Origin: Sipunculus nudus
Taxonomy: Eukaryota > Annelida > Sipuncula > Golfingiida > Sipunculidae
DNA: 64,000 nt
Assembly (NCBI GenBank): GCA_026874595.1
Contig: CM049311.1
Location: 77,452,453-77,516,452, forward strand
Reading direction: 5' to 3'
How positions within the stretch are numbered: position 1 is the first letter of the stretch; each line of letters opens with the position of its first letter. Both the position numbers and the translations under genes were made by a program. The notes under the pieces are model-generated. The model saw nothing but the letters and a program-made list of their open reading frames with translations. It had not been told where the DNA came from and searched no databases. This document shows positions 51,248-64,000 of this stretch, one piece after another.

Positions 51248-52525
51248 AAATCATATATCCTGGTAGCATCAAGGTGCAAGTATTCTTTGCATTCAGAACA
51301 CTATTTTGTCAAAGTGGAGATCCTAACTCTACCTTAAAAATTTGCAGTGCTGTTTTAAACATGGAGCCTACAGAACTACTGATACACATATAATAAATAC
51401 ACTCTTATCATTCCAACTACAATGTCTTTCATATAGACTCGGTGACTTTGATTATTATATCTGGATGTATAACCATCATGTTCATTGTATAGCCAGGAAT
51501 TTTTGTGTTTTTTTATGCCTTTAATATACGCATTTGTTTAATGGTGTATAAATTCCTCATTTAGTATTGTAACCGTTTAAGGCGATATTTTAGCTGTTTG
51601 ACATTTAAGGGGGAACATGACACTTTAAACTACCAATGGAATTTCTTAGATAGTTTGCACATGATATCTACAAGACATACTTTGTAAAATTATTAAATGA
51701 AATTTGGGGGTCAATGTGCTTATTTTTGCAGTATATGAAGTTGAAAATTGACACTTGTGGTGGGTTTTTATATGATATTATAACTAAGGGGGAAACAAAA
51801 GTTACATATTTTAGAAAACTGACCAATGTATTTTTCATAATATTCTAGATAAACATGCAGAATTAAATATCAATCTTATTTATAGACAAAAATGTGTATG
51901 TGAAAGGGTTAAATTTTAAAATATAAGGCAAAAATATGAAAATTTTGGACATTATTTGTTAAAAAAAAAACCAAAAGGTGGCGCTGGTAGTTGTGAGACA
52001 GAGAGCAAGTCCACACATAAATGGCTTCTGGCGTCAACAATATATGATCAGGTTTTAAGATGCCCGTATAAAAAGAAATATAAGTATCAGCTCTAAAAAA
52101 CTATGGGTATATACTAATTATCTCTTCAGAATTACACCATCAGTGTCACTTACAATCATATGGTGATATTTATGCTCTTTTTTGTCATCTACTTGCAACT
52201 GTCAAAACTGACGGTTGACAACATAGCCGTTGGTATATTCCTGCACTTGAGCCTCTTCTGGTGATATTCTGGTGAAAATTTCTTTGTAAAACTTTGGTAC
52301 TATTTAAAAAAAATAATTAAATAAAGCTGTTACACTGAGCATTCCAACAATTATTGTTCATCGTAGTTACTTTTCTCAAATGATGCCCTGAAGCGATGAC
52401 GTTGTTCATGACAACAAAAGTCACAAAAGGCAAAATATGTAGCCTCTTGATAATATAATAAAACCAGCTATTTTTAATTTGCAGTGTCATCAGTAGGGGG
52501 CGCCAGTAAAGTGTCTTGTTCACCC
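51248..52525. other. Intergenic DNA upstream of receptor B', nothing recognised
   Basis: Duplicate of 19293-20571. No signal-peptide exon is present. Confidence 0.45.
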
Positions 52526-55500
52526 TTAATATCACGGGGGCTTATCTAGGAGAGTTTTACATAATATGTTTTGACAATTTTCCAGATTCAAGGGACTCGG
52601 GTATCGATATGTGTGGGACACAAAATTTCACGTATTCCAACACCATCGATATTCACAAGAATGCGGACACCACGAATGCTGAGAAATGTCAGTGTGATGT
52701 ATATATATCAGGGAGTTTTCAATTAGTAATCATCTTCAGTTTTCCTCAGACAGTGGTTAAATGTGGCGAAGGATTTACTATTCACCCCCAAGGGCAGACT
52801 ATAGTTCAGAGGTGTTCACGTTCATCGGCTGCATACTCGGAGAATGACAAAGCATACTACTCGATCGAACATATCCAGATAATATACAGGTCTAGTGGTA
52901 AGGAGGCCACCTCGGGCTGGTTAAGAGCGAAAATCAACGGTGAGTGTCTTCATGCTGATGTATATGTTTATAAGGGTATAACTAGAGTACACAATTAAGT
53001 TTGAAATATAGACAATTATGAAAGAAATTATTACTGATGAACTTTTGAACTTTGAAAACCAATCTAAATCATCATAATTTCCAACCTTGACCAATATGTC
53101 TTAATTTGGATTGAACATATTATGCGTTCGTATAAATTTTATACAATTTCAGACTGTGAGTGAAATATAGTTTAGGATTATCATGTAAATTACGCTGTTG
53201 TAATTAGAAATATCATAAGTTTTGCCTCTCTTGAATATATGTCGAGTAAAACGTGCGGATAATTCGTATGACATGCTTATTCTGTAGGGTTTCAAAACAA
53301 ATTGGACCCCCTCCTTTCCGGACCAGAGGACTTTTTTAAGGTTTATCATTTAGTCATCTTGGGTTGGACCCTCCCCTTTCCAAAATCCTGGATCCGCCCT
53401 GAAATTTTATGCCCCCAGTGATGATCACCAGCATGCGTGAATGAAGCTGCCTTCAACAGGTCATGGCAATTCATGATGGCTGACTTCATTTATGTTATTA
53501 TTATTGTCTGTTTGAAGAAAAGATTTGAGATAATGTTACTGGTCACAGGAGTACCAAAGCTTAAAGGATCATTTAATGGCCCTACATTTAACTTGCATAG
53601 GATTTTCAGCAGCACACATTTACACTCTGCAACATTTTGCTACTCTTTACATTAGGCGTTGAAACACATATTTTGTGTTGTGCGCTCAGATACCCTCCTG
53701 TTACACTATTTCTGGAAGATTTTTTTTTTTATTTTCCGAAAGGCTGGGAATATGTACCTTTCCTTTTTTTCAATTATATTCACACCAACATCATATTTAA
53801 AACTGTATATCTTGTCAAATATAAATCAAATTAGAATTTCCCTTCTCCCTTCCACACTCCGATGCATCCTTTTTTGTGCAATATCTGTTTGCCAAGCATA
53901 TATCTTCAGCAAGTTTTCAAATAAAACTGATAATGGCGTTCGTACAAGAGTGTCTCTGGTACATTTTTGTGTTTCCAACAGCATCAGGAAGGATGATTCA
54001 TGTGGTCTGCAACATTAACAAAGCAAAGGACCCGCCGAGCCAACCGGAACCAGGATCACCAGGAAATGCAACAACTGTGCCTTCTCCTGTTGGCCAAGTA
54101 ATTCAGCCATCACCACCGCCTCATACTGGCCCAGAAAAAGAACTAACTACACCAAGTGGTCCTGGATCAGGAGAACAAAAACCTCCAACGTCTAGGCCTG
54201 GATCAGGAGATCAGCGATCTCCAACGCCTAGGCCTCGATCAGGAGATCAACCAACTCCAACGCCTAGTCCTGGATCAGGAGATCAACCAAACTCAACGCC
54301 TAGGCATGGATTAGAAGATCAACCAAATCCAACGCCTAGTCCTGCATCAGTAGATCAACCAAATCCAACGCCTAGGCATGGATTAGAAGATCAACCACCT
54401 ACACCGCCTAGTCCTGGAGATCAAGTACCTTCACCTCCCATGGCTTCAAACCTGACCATCATACTAATCAGTATGATCGCATTCGTAGCAGTGGGGTTGT
54501 GGCCGGTTTTATTGGAGGAGTTGTTTTTGCACGCAGGTATGTTAAATCGCATTTAACGGTTCTAAGTTATGAGATCGTTACAAAGCCTTGACATTTTTTT
54601 TTAAATTGGTCGTTGATTGTTTGTGTTGTTTTTCTTATACCGCTCCGCCTCACGTTACATGATATCCTTTTGATCCAAACCTCATCGAGTCGAAAATTTT
54701 GTCAATCAACATTTGGTATAACAGTTACTTTAACTTCTTTTTTGGTATATCTGTACTTTAAAAAATATATTTTGTTATACCTGATACAAAATGATTAGGA
54801 GCTAATGTAGAAATAGTACCGACGGGCAATGGTCTTAGTTAAGGAAAAAAAGTCTTTGGTGTGTGTGTCTATTTTTGCCCATGTGGTTTTCGTCTGTTGT
54901 TCTTATATTTGATGTGTCTCCCTCTGTTAGCGAACCTGTAATGAGAAATCCATGATTTATTAGTACTTATAACATGCAATTGTGAAGATCTTCAGGGGGT
55001 CTCGAACCAGCAACTGATTTATTTGTAAACTCTTACCCTTGAAATACACCAAATATATGTCGGATAGCCGTGGTCTGTGTGCATACAAACGCCTCGAGGG
55101 CGCAGGGATGGCGTAGGGAGGACGTGCAAATAAGCTAGGTGGTGTTTACAAGCAAAGGGTGGAATCATGATGGATACGAGCATGTTGAATCGCGTGAAGA
55201 AAGGATAAAATATATATTATTGCCCATTAAGGGCTAAGATATAAACTATAGGATACAATTAACGCACAGAGGAGTAAATTTGAACTATCATTGGAACACG
55301 TAACATGTATCCGTTGCGGATAAAAAGCGTCCTGACCGGTAGATACTGATGTAAAGTCGCACCAAAAGGCATTTGTCTTGTATATGAACTGAGACCATAA
55401 TCGTTGATCGTCAATTTAACAGTTAATATTTTTACAATAAAGAGTATATTCAATCTTTTAAATGAACATATTTCACGGATGAGATACAATGTTACTAACA

Positions 55501-55686
55501 AATAACTCTATATTCAGGAGGAAGAAGCGTAAACCTGAAGGTAAACCTAACACTGGAACGGAGACTGAGCCGCGGTATGAAGAGTTGACGCTGAACGACC
55601 ACACAAACCAAGCTTTTACACCTAATGACACCTCACGTGACGTTAATCCACAACACCCTCTGCATCATGTCAGCAGTATTAATTAA
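52526..55686 (+). pseudogene. Receptor B' copy (decayed, tail exon retained but truncated)
   Basis: Exons: ectodomain 52526-52939, stalk/TM 53982-54536, tail 55518-55686. The ectodomain is the same as B. The stalk differs from B by only two residues and carries the same missing T (near 54497) in the transmembrane helix. Unlike B, the tail exon is present, with its acceptor (TATTCAG) and basic cluster. It keeps the first tyrosine motif (as YEEL), but GATCAATATG has become AATTAATATG, creating TAA at 55684-55686 just before the ITAM-like pair. The frameshift also throws the joined tail out of frame. It is a pseudogene on present evidence. Its tail exon differs from A at several residues, so it was not recently copied from A. 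Confidence 0.7.
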
Positions 55687-55976
55687 TATGAAGAACTGTC
55701 TACAACAAGCAGAGGAGAAAACCGTCAGTACACGACACTGCAACACAACAATTGATATAAATATATTACGTTCATGCTATATATCATCTATTCTTCGTGG
55801 TAGATATGTGAACGTGTCTGTATTGTGTGCGCAACAATATAATGATTGAAAATTTAGCAAATTTATTAGGTATCGGTCTTGGTTTAAAATTCCTTAATGT
55901 GACACATTAGCAGTTTAAAGAAAAGTTCTTTTTTTGTAGGATTGGGTATGCATTATGTTTTGATTTGTTATGTTTA
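55687..55976. other. Former tail-exon remainder and 3' flank in B'
   Basis: Sequence past the new stop still aligns to the A tail and its 3' flank, including the remnant coding YEEL-YTSL region out of use. About 265 bp of the A flank is missing. Confidence 0.5.
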
Positions 55977-56521
55977 TGAAATTTCATTGATATGTGACTC
56001 GTGAAATGCTTCTTCGAAAATCTCTGATATGTTTGACCTTGACCTTCGTCTTCAAGGTCAAATCAGCAAATATAAAAATTATTGTTAACGCTATAACTCA
56101 CTATTTTTTCCTGAAATTTGACACGTGAATTGGTTCTACCAAAATCTCTGATGGAAAACCCTTGATCTTGATCTGGAACTTCAAATCAGCAGAAATAAAA
56201 AAGAATGTGAACACTTTAACCACTCAGTTTTTTGTTGAATTCTATACATAATTTTTTTTCTACCAATATCTCGAATGAGTTGAAAAACTTAATATTGACC
56301 TTACTCACCAAAGTCAAATCCTCGGAAATCTAGCATTTTTGAACCCCGAACTTTTGAAGTAGTCCATACTTATAACCTCAAATTCGGGGATTGGAGGCCC
56401 ATAGGTAGGGAGACATGTATGTTTTTGCCGTGCAAAACCACTTTTTAGTTTTAGTCTGCATGATTGTTCATTTACAATACTCACAATGGAAATATCGACA
56501 AAACCGTAAGGTAATGATATG
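55977..56521. repeat. Inverted TGACCTT block in B'
   Basis: Reverse complement of the A block 7147-7690. The sequence returns to A orientation at GAAAATATACTGAGT (about 56521). Confidence 0.75.
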
Positions 56522-58077
56522 AAAATATACTGAGTGATTTAGAAGTTAGTGTTCATTGATAAATTCCATTCCAGGTGATTTGACCATGAAGGTGAAGGTA
56601 AGGGTCACCATCTTGTGTATCAAATGTTTTATAATGAATGTTAAGGTCACCGGTTTTCGAGCTCGTTCGAGATAGTGGTAGAATAATTAAAATTGCATGG
56701 TAAAATATTGAGTGATTCAATAATTATCGTGTTCACAAGAAATTACACAGACGACGCCAACAACTAAGGATGACGACGATGACGACGAACCAAACGCTAT
56801 ATCTTTATTTTTGCAGTAACCTTGCACGGTTTACGTTAATTTATGAATCTAGGTGTGATATTTTGATGAATTCAAGGCTTGGAGTTAAATGGAAATACAT
56901 TTCCAATTTGCATTTGAAAATATCGCATTTTCATTATTCGAATATAAATGAAAATATGCCAGTGTTCATCTGCTTTTTGTATGGAAACATTTGATTTCAA
57001 CAGAAAATTCAGATCTCATGTCCTCATATGTGAAAATCAGAAAGAAAATCATTCATATTTTTATGTATAAACATGAATATTCAAACCATTAATTTGCATA
57101 ATATACTTCCTGTCTGTTACTGTAATGTTTGGAAGCAAAACATTTATTATTATTATTTTTTACATACGTTCACGAAATTAAGCGTTGGACAGTGTAACAG
57201 AACAACGAGACCTGGGCATAGCTAAGGAACACATTCTAATTTATTGAGGCACTTTTGCCATAAATGGGATGGGTATAACATACATTTTGCACATGATATA
57301 ACTATGCATTTAATGAATATTATATTAAGCTCAGCTGACCTTCAGTCATGCTGAGCTACAACGGTTACCGTTTGTCTGTCCTGACGACTGCATGTCCGAT
57401 CGTCTGTCCGTTGACAGTTCCTAAATAGTAACAGACACAGTCTTGAAAATTCTTACATTAAACAATATATCGTGCATTCATATATACTTAATACACAGAA
57501 CTTAAGCATGGGTTTCTCAACTCATAAAACGCGGTAGGTTTACTTATCTTGAATACCCTTTTTCAATTGTATAATATTGGTATCTCCACACACATTTTTT
57601 CCTACATTTTCCCGCATTTCTTTCTTTTCTTCAGACATAGAGATCATATTAGGCATTTCACCCTTTTAACAAAGCATGAAAATTATTTTTTTTAATTAAA
57701 AATAAAATTATTATTTAATCATTTATTCTTTTTACCATGTACATTGAGAAGAAAATCTACGCAGCTTTGGTAAACTATTCTCAGTTATCTCATTACAGAT
57801 TTTTCTTCATTTTGACCCGTTTTATCAGTACTTTTGAGACTGCCATGGAGTCTACGGTAATCATGTTAATTTCCCAACAGTAAGCCCATTTACTGTCCTG
57901 AAACAGACAATGCTTGCCTGTAGTTTTTTTTGTTCCTGGCTACATTAACTTGTATTTAACAACAGCAATTCTGTTAACCGAAAGGTGGTGCCTTGGCTTT
58001 ATGGATTTACTGAAATTTCTATGCATTTTCTCTTATTTCTTGACTGTCATATCACGGTAATTTTTTCGGTTTCTAAG
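56522..58077. other. AT-rich intergenic DNA in B'
   Basis: Aligns to A 7691-8560 and then to B 24140-24869. Includes the hairpin (57328-57357). No gene. Confidence 0.45.
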
Positions 58078-59766
58078 CAGTGGCAGTACATGTTCTAATA
58101 TTTTGTGTGCTTCTTCACTCTAGGATTGGTTTATAAGGTGTATAAAATGGTGATGCCAGTATTATTTTTATTAATTTCATACGCATTTTACTTGTTCCTT
58201 TATGGACTGTTAAATCACAGTTGTGCCATTTCCCTATGTCCATCAGTCTTTCTCATAAAATAACAAAAAAAAACCTAATTTCTTTATAATTATATTATTA
58301 TATTATGATAATATTATGATTATATTAATATTGTTTTATTGTATCGTAATATTCATTTCTATACATTCCTTGCCTCCCTTTCAAAGGAATACATGTGCTT
58401 CTCATATTTTCACTTTTTTTTACCAATTTGTTCGCTAAAAAAAAGGTATATTGCATCTATTGTTTCTTTTTATTAGTAATCACGAGTTGAAAATCAAACT
58501 AAAAAGAAAATTAGCGTCGCATCAGATGAATCAGACACCTATTTGTCATATAAATAACATACCAATAAATAAATAACATACCGTACCAATAAAACCTCCG
58601 TGCCGGGGGATTATACAAAGTGACACCTGGATCCATATGAAAGCTGAAAAACTGCTCTTTCCAAAGAAATAAACAAAATGGTTAATCTCCGACGTACGAG
58701 AGTCCCTGCAAATCATGTTACGATGTAGGAAAATAGCTTATTTGGCATACTTTTCGCCTGTGGCGGCGTACCTCCTGTTGTTGAGTACAGCGCCGTATAA
58801 GTAGGGGTTTAAAATTAATTTCCGACTAACTTTTTCGATTCTTGTGGCGGAACCCAAGGTAGTCCACATGAGGAAACAGTGTTGCACACAATGGATGCAG
58901 AATTTCCTAACGCGTATCGGAACATTAACGCTACACAACTAAAATATGTTGCCATGTTGTTCTGCCCTTATCTTCTATATAGAAAAGGGTATATCAATTT
59001 TGTAATATATGTAATACCCGGGAATTCATATTTCCCTCATTCTCTTCAACTCGTGGAGAAGACAATAAAAAAGTACCCCACATCAGGGTTTTTTTATAAG
59101 CCGGAGGAGGACAAGTCAGGAAAATGTATCAGATCATTCTAGCAGTGACCTGTCATTTGAAAGAAGCAGACACACACGCCTTCAGCAGCAAACACAAGTT
59201 ACAGACAAGAGTACCCCAAAATCTAATTTTGTTACTACTGTGGCCACCAGAGGACGCACCGTAAGGACAACCAGTCATGTCCTGCCACTGGCTAAATCTG
59301 CAAACACGCAATAAAATTGGACCGTGTTTGCCAAACACTACGTAAACAGTGACCACAAATGAACTTTGTACAACACTGCAGAACAACCAGTAGGTTTTAC
59401 GCCAGATCAACAAACACGCTTCACTCCAGAACTACAAACAGCCTTCAAACATACACCCGCAGGACTATGAGAATTATCGTTTAATGATAACTGGTTGTGA
59501 GAGCTCACAAGAACACATATCTGTTCTTCAAGACAACATATCAAAGCTCCCATCCTGTACTGTCACATTGAGTACCTCTGCCTGTGCTACACCTGTTTGC
59601 TTCATAACTGACTTTTGCGCTTCTATAAATATATTTGGCAGTTCAGGATTCACAGGTTTTACCATCCACCCGGGGTAAAACCCGGGTTTGGTAAAATAGA
59701 TATTACCCAGGTGAATATTTTCTGTAGTATTAAACATAAAGTTATTGTAAAGTTATTGCCACTAAG
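58078..59766. repeat. 1.69-kb tandem unit 1 of 3
   Basis: Begins CAGTGGCAGTACA and contains the segment with gag and protease-N remnants. It is joined to the next copy at GTTATTGCCACTAAG. Copies differ by only a few bases, so the amplification is recent. Confidence 0.9.
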
Positions 59767-61455
59767 CAGTGGCAGTACACTGTTCTAATATTTTGTGTGC
59801 TTCTTCACTCTAGGATTGGTTTATAAGGTGTATAAAATGGTGATGCCAGTATTATTTTTATTAATTTCATACGCATTTTACTTGTTCCTTTATGGACTGT
59901 TAAATCACAGTTGTGCCATTTCCCTATGTCCATCAGTCTTTCTCATAAAATAACAAAAAAAACCTAATTTCTTTATAATTATATTATTATATTATGATAA
60001 TATTATGATTATATTAATATTGTTTTATTGTATCGTAATATTCATTTCTATACATTCCTTGCCTCCCTTTCAAAGGAATACATGTGCTTATCATATTTTC
60101 ACTTTTTTTTACCAATTTGTTTGCTAAAAAAAAGGTATATTGCATCTATTGTTTCTTTTTATTAGTAATCACGAGTTGAAAATCAAACTAAAAAGAAAAT
60201 TAGCGTCACATCAGATGAATCAGACACCTATTTGTCATATAAATAACATACCAATAAATAAATAACATACCGTACCAATAAAACCTCCGTGCCGGGGGAT
60301 TATACAAAGTGACACCTGGATCCATATGAAAGCTGAAAAACTGCTCTTTCCAAAGAAATAAACAAAATGGTTAATCTCCGACGTACGAGAGTCCCTGCAA
60401 ATCATGTTACGATGTAGGAAAATAGCTTATTTGGCATACTTTTCGCCTGTAGCGGCGTACCTCCTGTTGTTGAGTACAGCGCCGTATAAGTAGGGGTTTA
60501 AAATTAATTTCCGACGAACTTTTTCGATTCTTGTGGCGGAACCCAAGGTAGTCCACATGAGGAAACAGTGTTGCACACAATGGATGCAGAATTTCCTAAC
60601 GCGTATCGGAACATTAACGCTACACAACTAAAATATGTTGCCATGTTGTTCTGCCCTTATCTTCTATATAGAAAAGGGTATATCAATTTTGTTATATATG
60701 TAATACCCGGGAATTCATATTTCCCTCATTCTCTTCAACTCGTGGAGAAGACAATAAAAAAGTACCCCACATCAGGGTTTTTTTATAAGCCGGAGGAGGA
60801 CAAGTCAGGAAAATGTATCAGATCATTCTAGCAGTGACCTGTCATTTGAAAGAAGCAGACACACACGCCTTCAGCAGCAAACACAAGTTACAGACAAGAG
60901 TACCCCAAAATCTAATTTTGTTACTACTGTGGCCACCAGAGGACGCACCGTAAGGACAACCAGTCATGTCCTGCCACTGGCTAAATCTGCAAACACGCAA
61001 TAAAATTGGACCGTGTTTGCCAAACACTACGTAAACAGTGACCACAAATGAACTTTGTACAACACTGCAGAACAACCAGTAGGTTTTACGCCAGATCAAC
61101 AAACACGCTTCACTCCAGAACTACAAACAGCCTTCAAACATACACCCGCAGGACTATGAGAATTATCGTTCAATGATAACTGGTTGTGAGAGCTCACAAG
61201 AACACATATCTGTTCTTCAAGACAACATATCAAAGCTCCCATCCTGTACTGTCACATTGAGTACCTCTGCCTGTGCTACACCTGTTTGCTTCATAACTGA
61301 CTTTTGCGCTTCTATAAATATATTTGGCAGTTCAGGATTCACAGGTTTTACCATCCACCCGGGGTAAAACCCGGGTTTGGTAAAATAGATATTACCCAGG
61401 TGAATATTTTCTGTAGTATTAAACATAAAGTTATTGTAAAGTTATTGCCACTAAG
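59767..61455. repeat. 1.69-kb tandem unit 2 of 3
   Basis: Same length and content as the first unit, with an identical junction. A handful of substitutions distinguish it (for example near 60451 and 60518). Confidence 0.9.
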
Positions 61456-63127
61456 CAGTGGCAGTACACTGTTCTAATATTTTGTGTGCTTCTTCACTCT
61501 AGGATTGGTTTATAAGGTGTATAAAATGGTGATGCCAGTATTATTTTTATTAATTTCATACGCATTTTACTTGTTCCTTTATGGACTGTTAAATCACAGT
61601 TGTGCCATTTCCCTATGTCCATCAGTCTTTCTCATAAAATAACAAAAAAACCTAATTTCTTTATAATTATATTATTATATTATGATAATATTATGATTAT
61701 ATTAATATTGTTTTATTGTATCGTAATATTCATTTCTATACATTCCTTGCCTCCCTTTCAAAGGAATACATGTGCTTCTCATATTTTCACTTTTTTTTAC
61801 CAATTTGTTTGCTAAAAAAAAGGTATATTGCATCTATTGTTTCTTTTTATTAGTAATCACGAGTTGAAAATCAAACTAAAAAGAAAATTAGCGTCACATC
61901 AGATGAATCAGACACCTATTTGTCATATAAATAACATACCAATAAATAAATAACATACCGTACCAATAAAACCTCCGTGCCGGGGGATTATACAAAGTGA
62001 CACCTGGATCCATATGAAAGCTGAAAAACTGCTCTTTCCAAAGAAATAAACAAAATGGTTAATCTCCGACGTACGAGAGTCCCTGCAAATCATGTTACGA
62101 TGTAGGAAAATAGCTTATTTGGCATACTTTTCGCCTGTAGCGGCGTACCTCCTGTTGTTGAGTACAGCGCCGTATAAGTAGGGGTTTAAAATTAATTTCC
62201 GACGAACTTTTTCGATTCTTGTGGCGGAACCCAAGGTAGTCCACATGAGGAAACAGTGTTGCACACAATGGATGCAGAATTTCCTAACGCGTATCGGAAC
62301 ATTAACGCTACACAACTAAAATATGTTGCCATGTTGTTCTGCCCTTATCTTCTATATAGAAAAGGGTATATCAATTTTGTTATATATGTAATACCCGGGA
62401 ATTCATATTTCCCTCATTCTCTTCAACTCGTGGAGAAGACAATAAAAAAGTACCCAACATCAGGGTTTTTTTATAAGCCGGAGGAGGACAAGTCAGGAAA
62501 ATGTATCAGATCATTCTAGCAGTGACCTGTCATTTGAAAGAAGCAGACACACACGCCTTCAGCAGCAAACACAAGTTACAGACAAGAGTACCCCAAAATC
62601 TAATTTTGTTACTACTGTGGCCACCAGAGGACGCACCGTAAGGACAACCAGTCATGTCCTGCCACTGGCTAAATCTGCAAACACGCAATAAAATTGGACC
62701 GTGTTTGCCAAACACTACGTAAACAGTGACCACAAATGAACTTTGTACAACACTGCAGAACAACCAGTAGGTTTTACGCCAGATCAACAAACACGCTTCA
62801 CTCCAGAACTACAAACAGCCTTCAAACATACACCCGCAGGACTATGAGAATTATCGTTTAATGATAACTGGTTGTGAGAGCTCACAAGAACACATATCTG
62901 TTCTTCAAGACAACATATCAAAGCTCCCATCCTGTACTGTCACATTGAGTACCTCTACCTGTGCTACACCTGTTTGCTTCATAACTGACTTTTGCGCTTC
63001 TATAAATATATTTGGCAGTTCAGGATTCACAGGTTTTACCATCCACCCGGGGTAAAACCCGGGTTTGGTAAAATAGATATTACCCAGGTGAATATTTTCT
63101 GTAGTATTAAACATAAAGTTATTGTAA
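61456..63127. repeat. 1.69-kb tandem unit 3 of 3
   Basis: Final copy. It exits into the single-copy flank (GTAAAATGGACAACAG) also seen after the single unit in B. Confidence 0.9.
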
Positions 63128-64000
63128 AATGGACAACAGTTGCATCATTTAAAACACTTTTATTCTATAAAGTTCAATACAGTATGAATTCAGTGCGTCC
63201 TGCTTATAGTTCACGACTTCCTAAATCCTAATATTTAGTGGGCCTAGCAGGAGTTCGATGTGTGTGTAGTTTAAGGCTTCCTTATTCCTAGTAATTAGTT
63301 ATTGCACACATAATATGTGCATAGCCTAATATGAGTTCAAGTCTGAGTGGTACATGGCTCTGAGCCACCCTGTTGAATAGTGATGTGTTCTGCATGGGCA
63401 AATATGAATTCAAATGTGACTGGTAAAAGGCTGCTTCTTGACTGGGTTGATGTTTAGATGTATATAATCACTGCTTTATACCAGGAAGAAAGTGAGGAAG
63501 GATTCTCATGTATTATTAAGCAGATAAACATGTGAAAAATTTGGTTAATTCACTGGGCAAACCCCTCGGTAAAACCCTGGTAAAATACCTTTTACAAAGG
63601 TTTTACCCATTGGGTTGGGTATAATAGGTTTTACCATGGCTAAATGCGAACCCTGGGGAAGCTCTACAGATAAAACTTTGTGTGAAAACAGCAATACATT
63701 TTGCAAGCTAAGCCCTACCGATGTCAACATTTATACATATGGATCGCCTTCACCACTGTCAGTGCAAGGTCAGATAACTCTCATCACAAGCTATGGGACA
63801 AAACATTTTACTGCCGAGTTTTACGTGGTGGACAGTTCATCAGAAAATGGACAGTACATCAGAAAAGCCTTCCTACTGCGCATAAATTTCATCATATTCC
63901 AAACCATATCGGTGCTGCTGAGGATCCCAAAACAAAACAATTTCAATGAATTGGAAAGGTAGAAGATAAACAGAAGGTAAAACTCCATGTTGATTCCTCA

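Larger units (their letters stand above)
59150..64000 (+). mobile_element. Ty3/gypsy remnant in block B' with gag-protease part triplicated
   Basis: Gag-side knuckle remnants near 59220, 60909 and 62598 (reading CYYCGH, then QSCPATG and a stop) and three protease N-halves with D-F-C-A-S near 59600, 61290 and 62980 come from the tandem triplication. A single protease C-half (63675-63880, TLCENSNTF, YTYGSPSPLSVQ, AEFYVVDS) and the start of the RT region (KLHVDSS) reach the window edge. This copy has the best-preserved protease C-half of the four. Confidence 0.7.

Overview
Organism and kind of DNA. This is eukaryotic, AT-rich, intron-bearing genomic DNA. There are no bacterial operons, rRNA or tRNA genes that I can support. 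Repeats built on TGACCTT/AAGGTCA, TCCG runs followed by GGCGTCCG, Helitron-like elements with internal tandem repeats, a Ty3/gypsy remnant and a Tigger/pogo remnant suggest a marine invertebrate, most likely a mollusc (inference; the species is not recognised).

Layout. The window is a nested duplication. (1) Position 1 re-starts at 31992. Unit 1 (1-31991) and unit 2 (31992-64000) are almost identical for about 23.3 kb and then become less similar (about 97-98% by eye) with rearrangements. (2) Inside each unit an older duplication gives block A (about 3.49-18.83 kb) and block B (about 20.57-31.1 kb); in unit 2 these are A' (35.48-50.8 kb) and B' (52.53 kb to the end). (3) In B' a 1.69-kb segment is present three times in tandem (58078-63127), where B has one copy.

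Genes. The only convincing protein-coding gene is a small family of predicted single-pass surface receptors, one per block. In A and A' three exons have consistent splice phases: a CUB-like ectodomain exon, an exon with a Pro-rich 12-residue-repeat stalk plus a transmembrane helix, and a cytoplasmic-tail exon with three YxxL motifs. The last two form an ITAM-like pair (YEEL-x10-YTSL). A signal-peptide exon with a matching phase lies upstream of A' (31775-31862); the equivalent exon for A would fall just before base 1. B and B' are decayed paralogues. Both lost the 5' edge of the ectodomain exon and share a 1-nt deletion inside the transmembrane segment. B has lost the whole tail exon, and the B' tail has a stop before the ITAM-like pair. 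The ectodomain exon differs between A and B more than the adjacent intron does, mostly by replacement changes. This fits a rapidly evolving, possibly immune-type receptor cluster with intact and tail-less copies; that role is inference.

Rest of the window. Three unrelated repeat families each end in a short hairpin followed by CTAG (Helitron-like); two of them also carry a 5' sequence inverted near the 3' end. One sits in B but not B', giving an occupied/empty site comparison. A Ty3/gypsy gag-protease-RT-pol remnant is present in every block. A Tigger-like transposase N-terminus lies beside variable TA/TG microsatellites. The remaining intergenic and intronic DNA shows nothing I can name.
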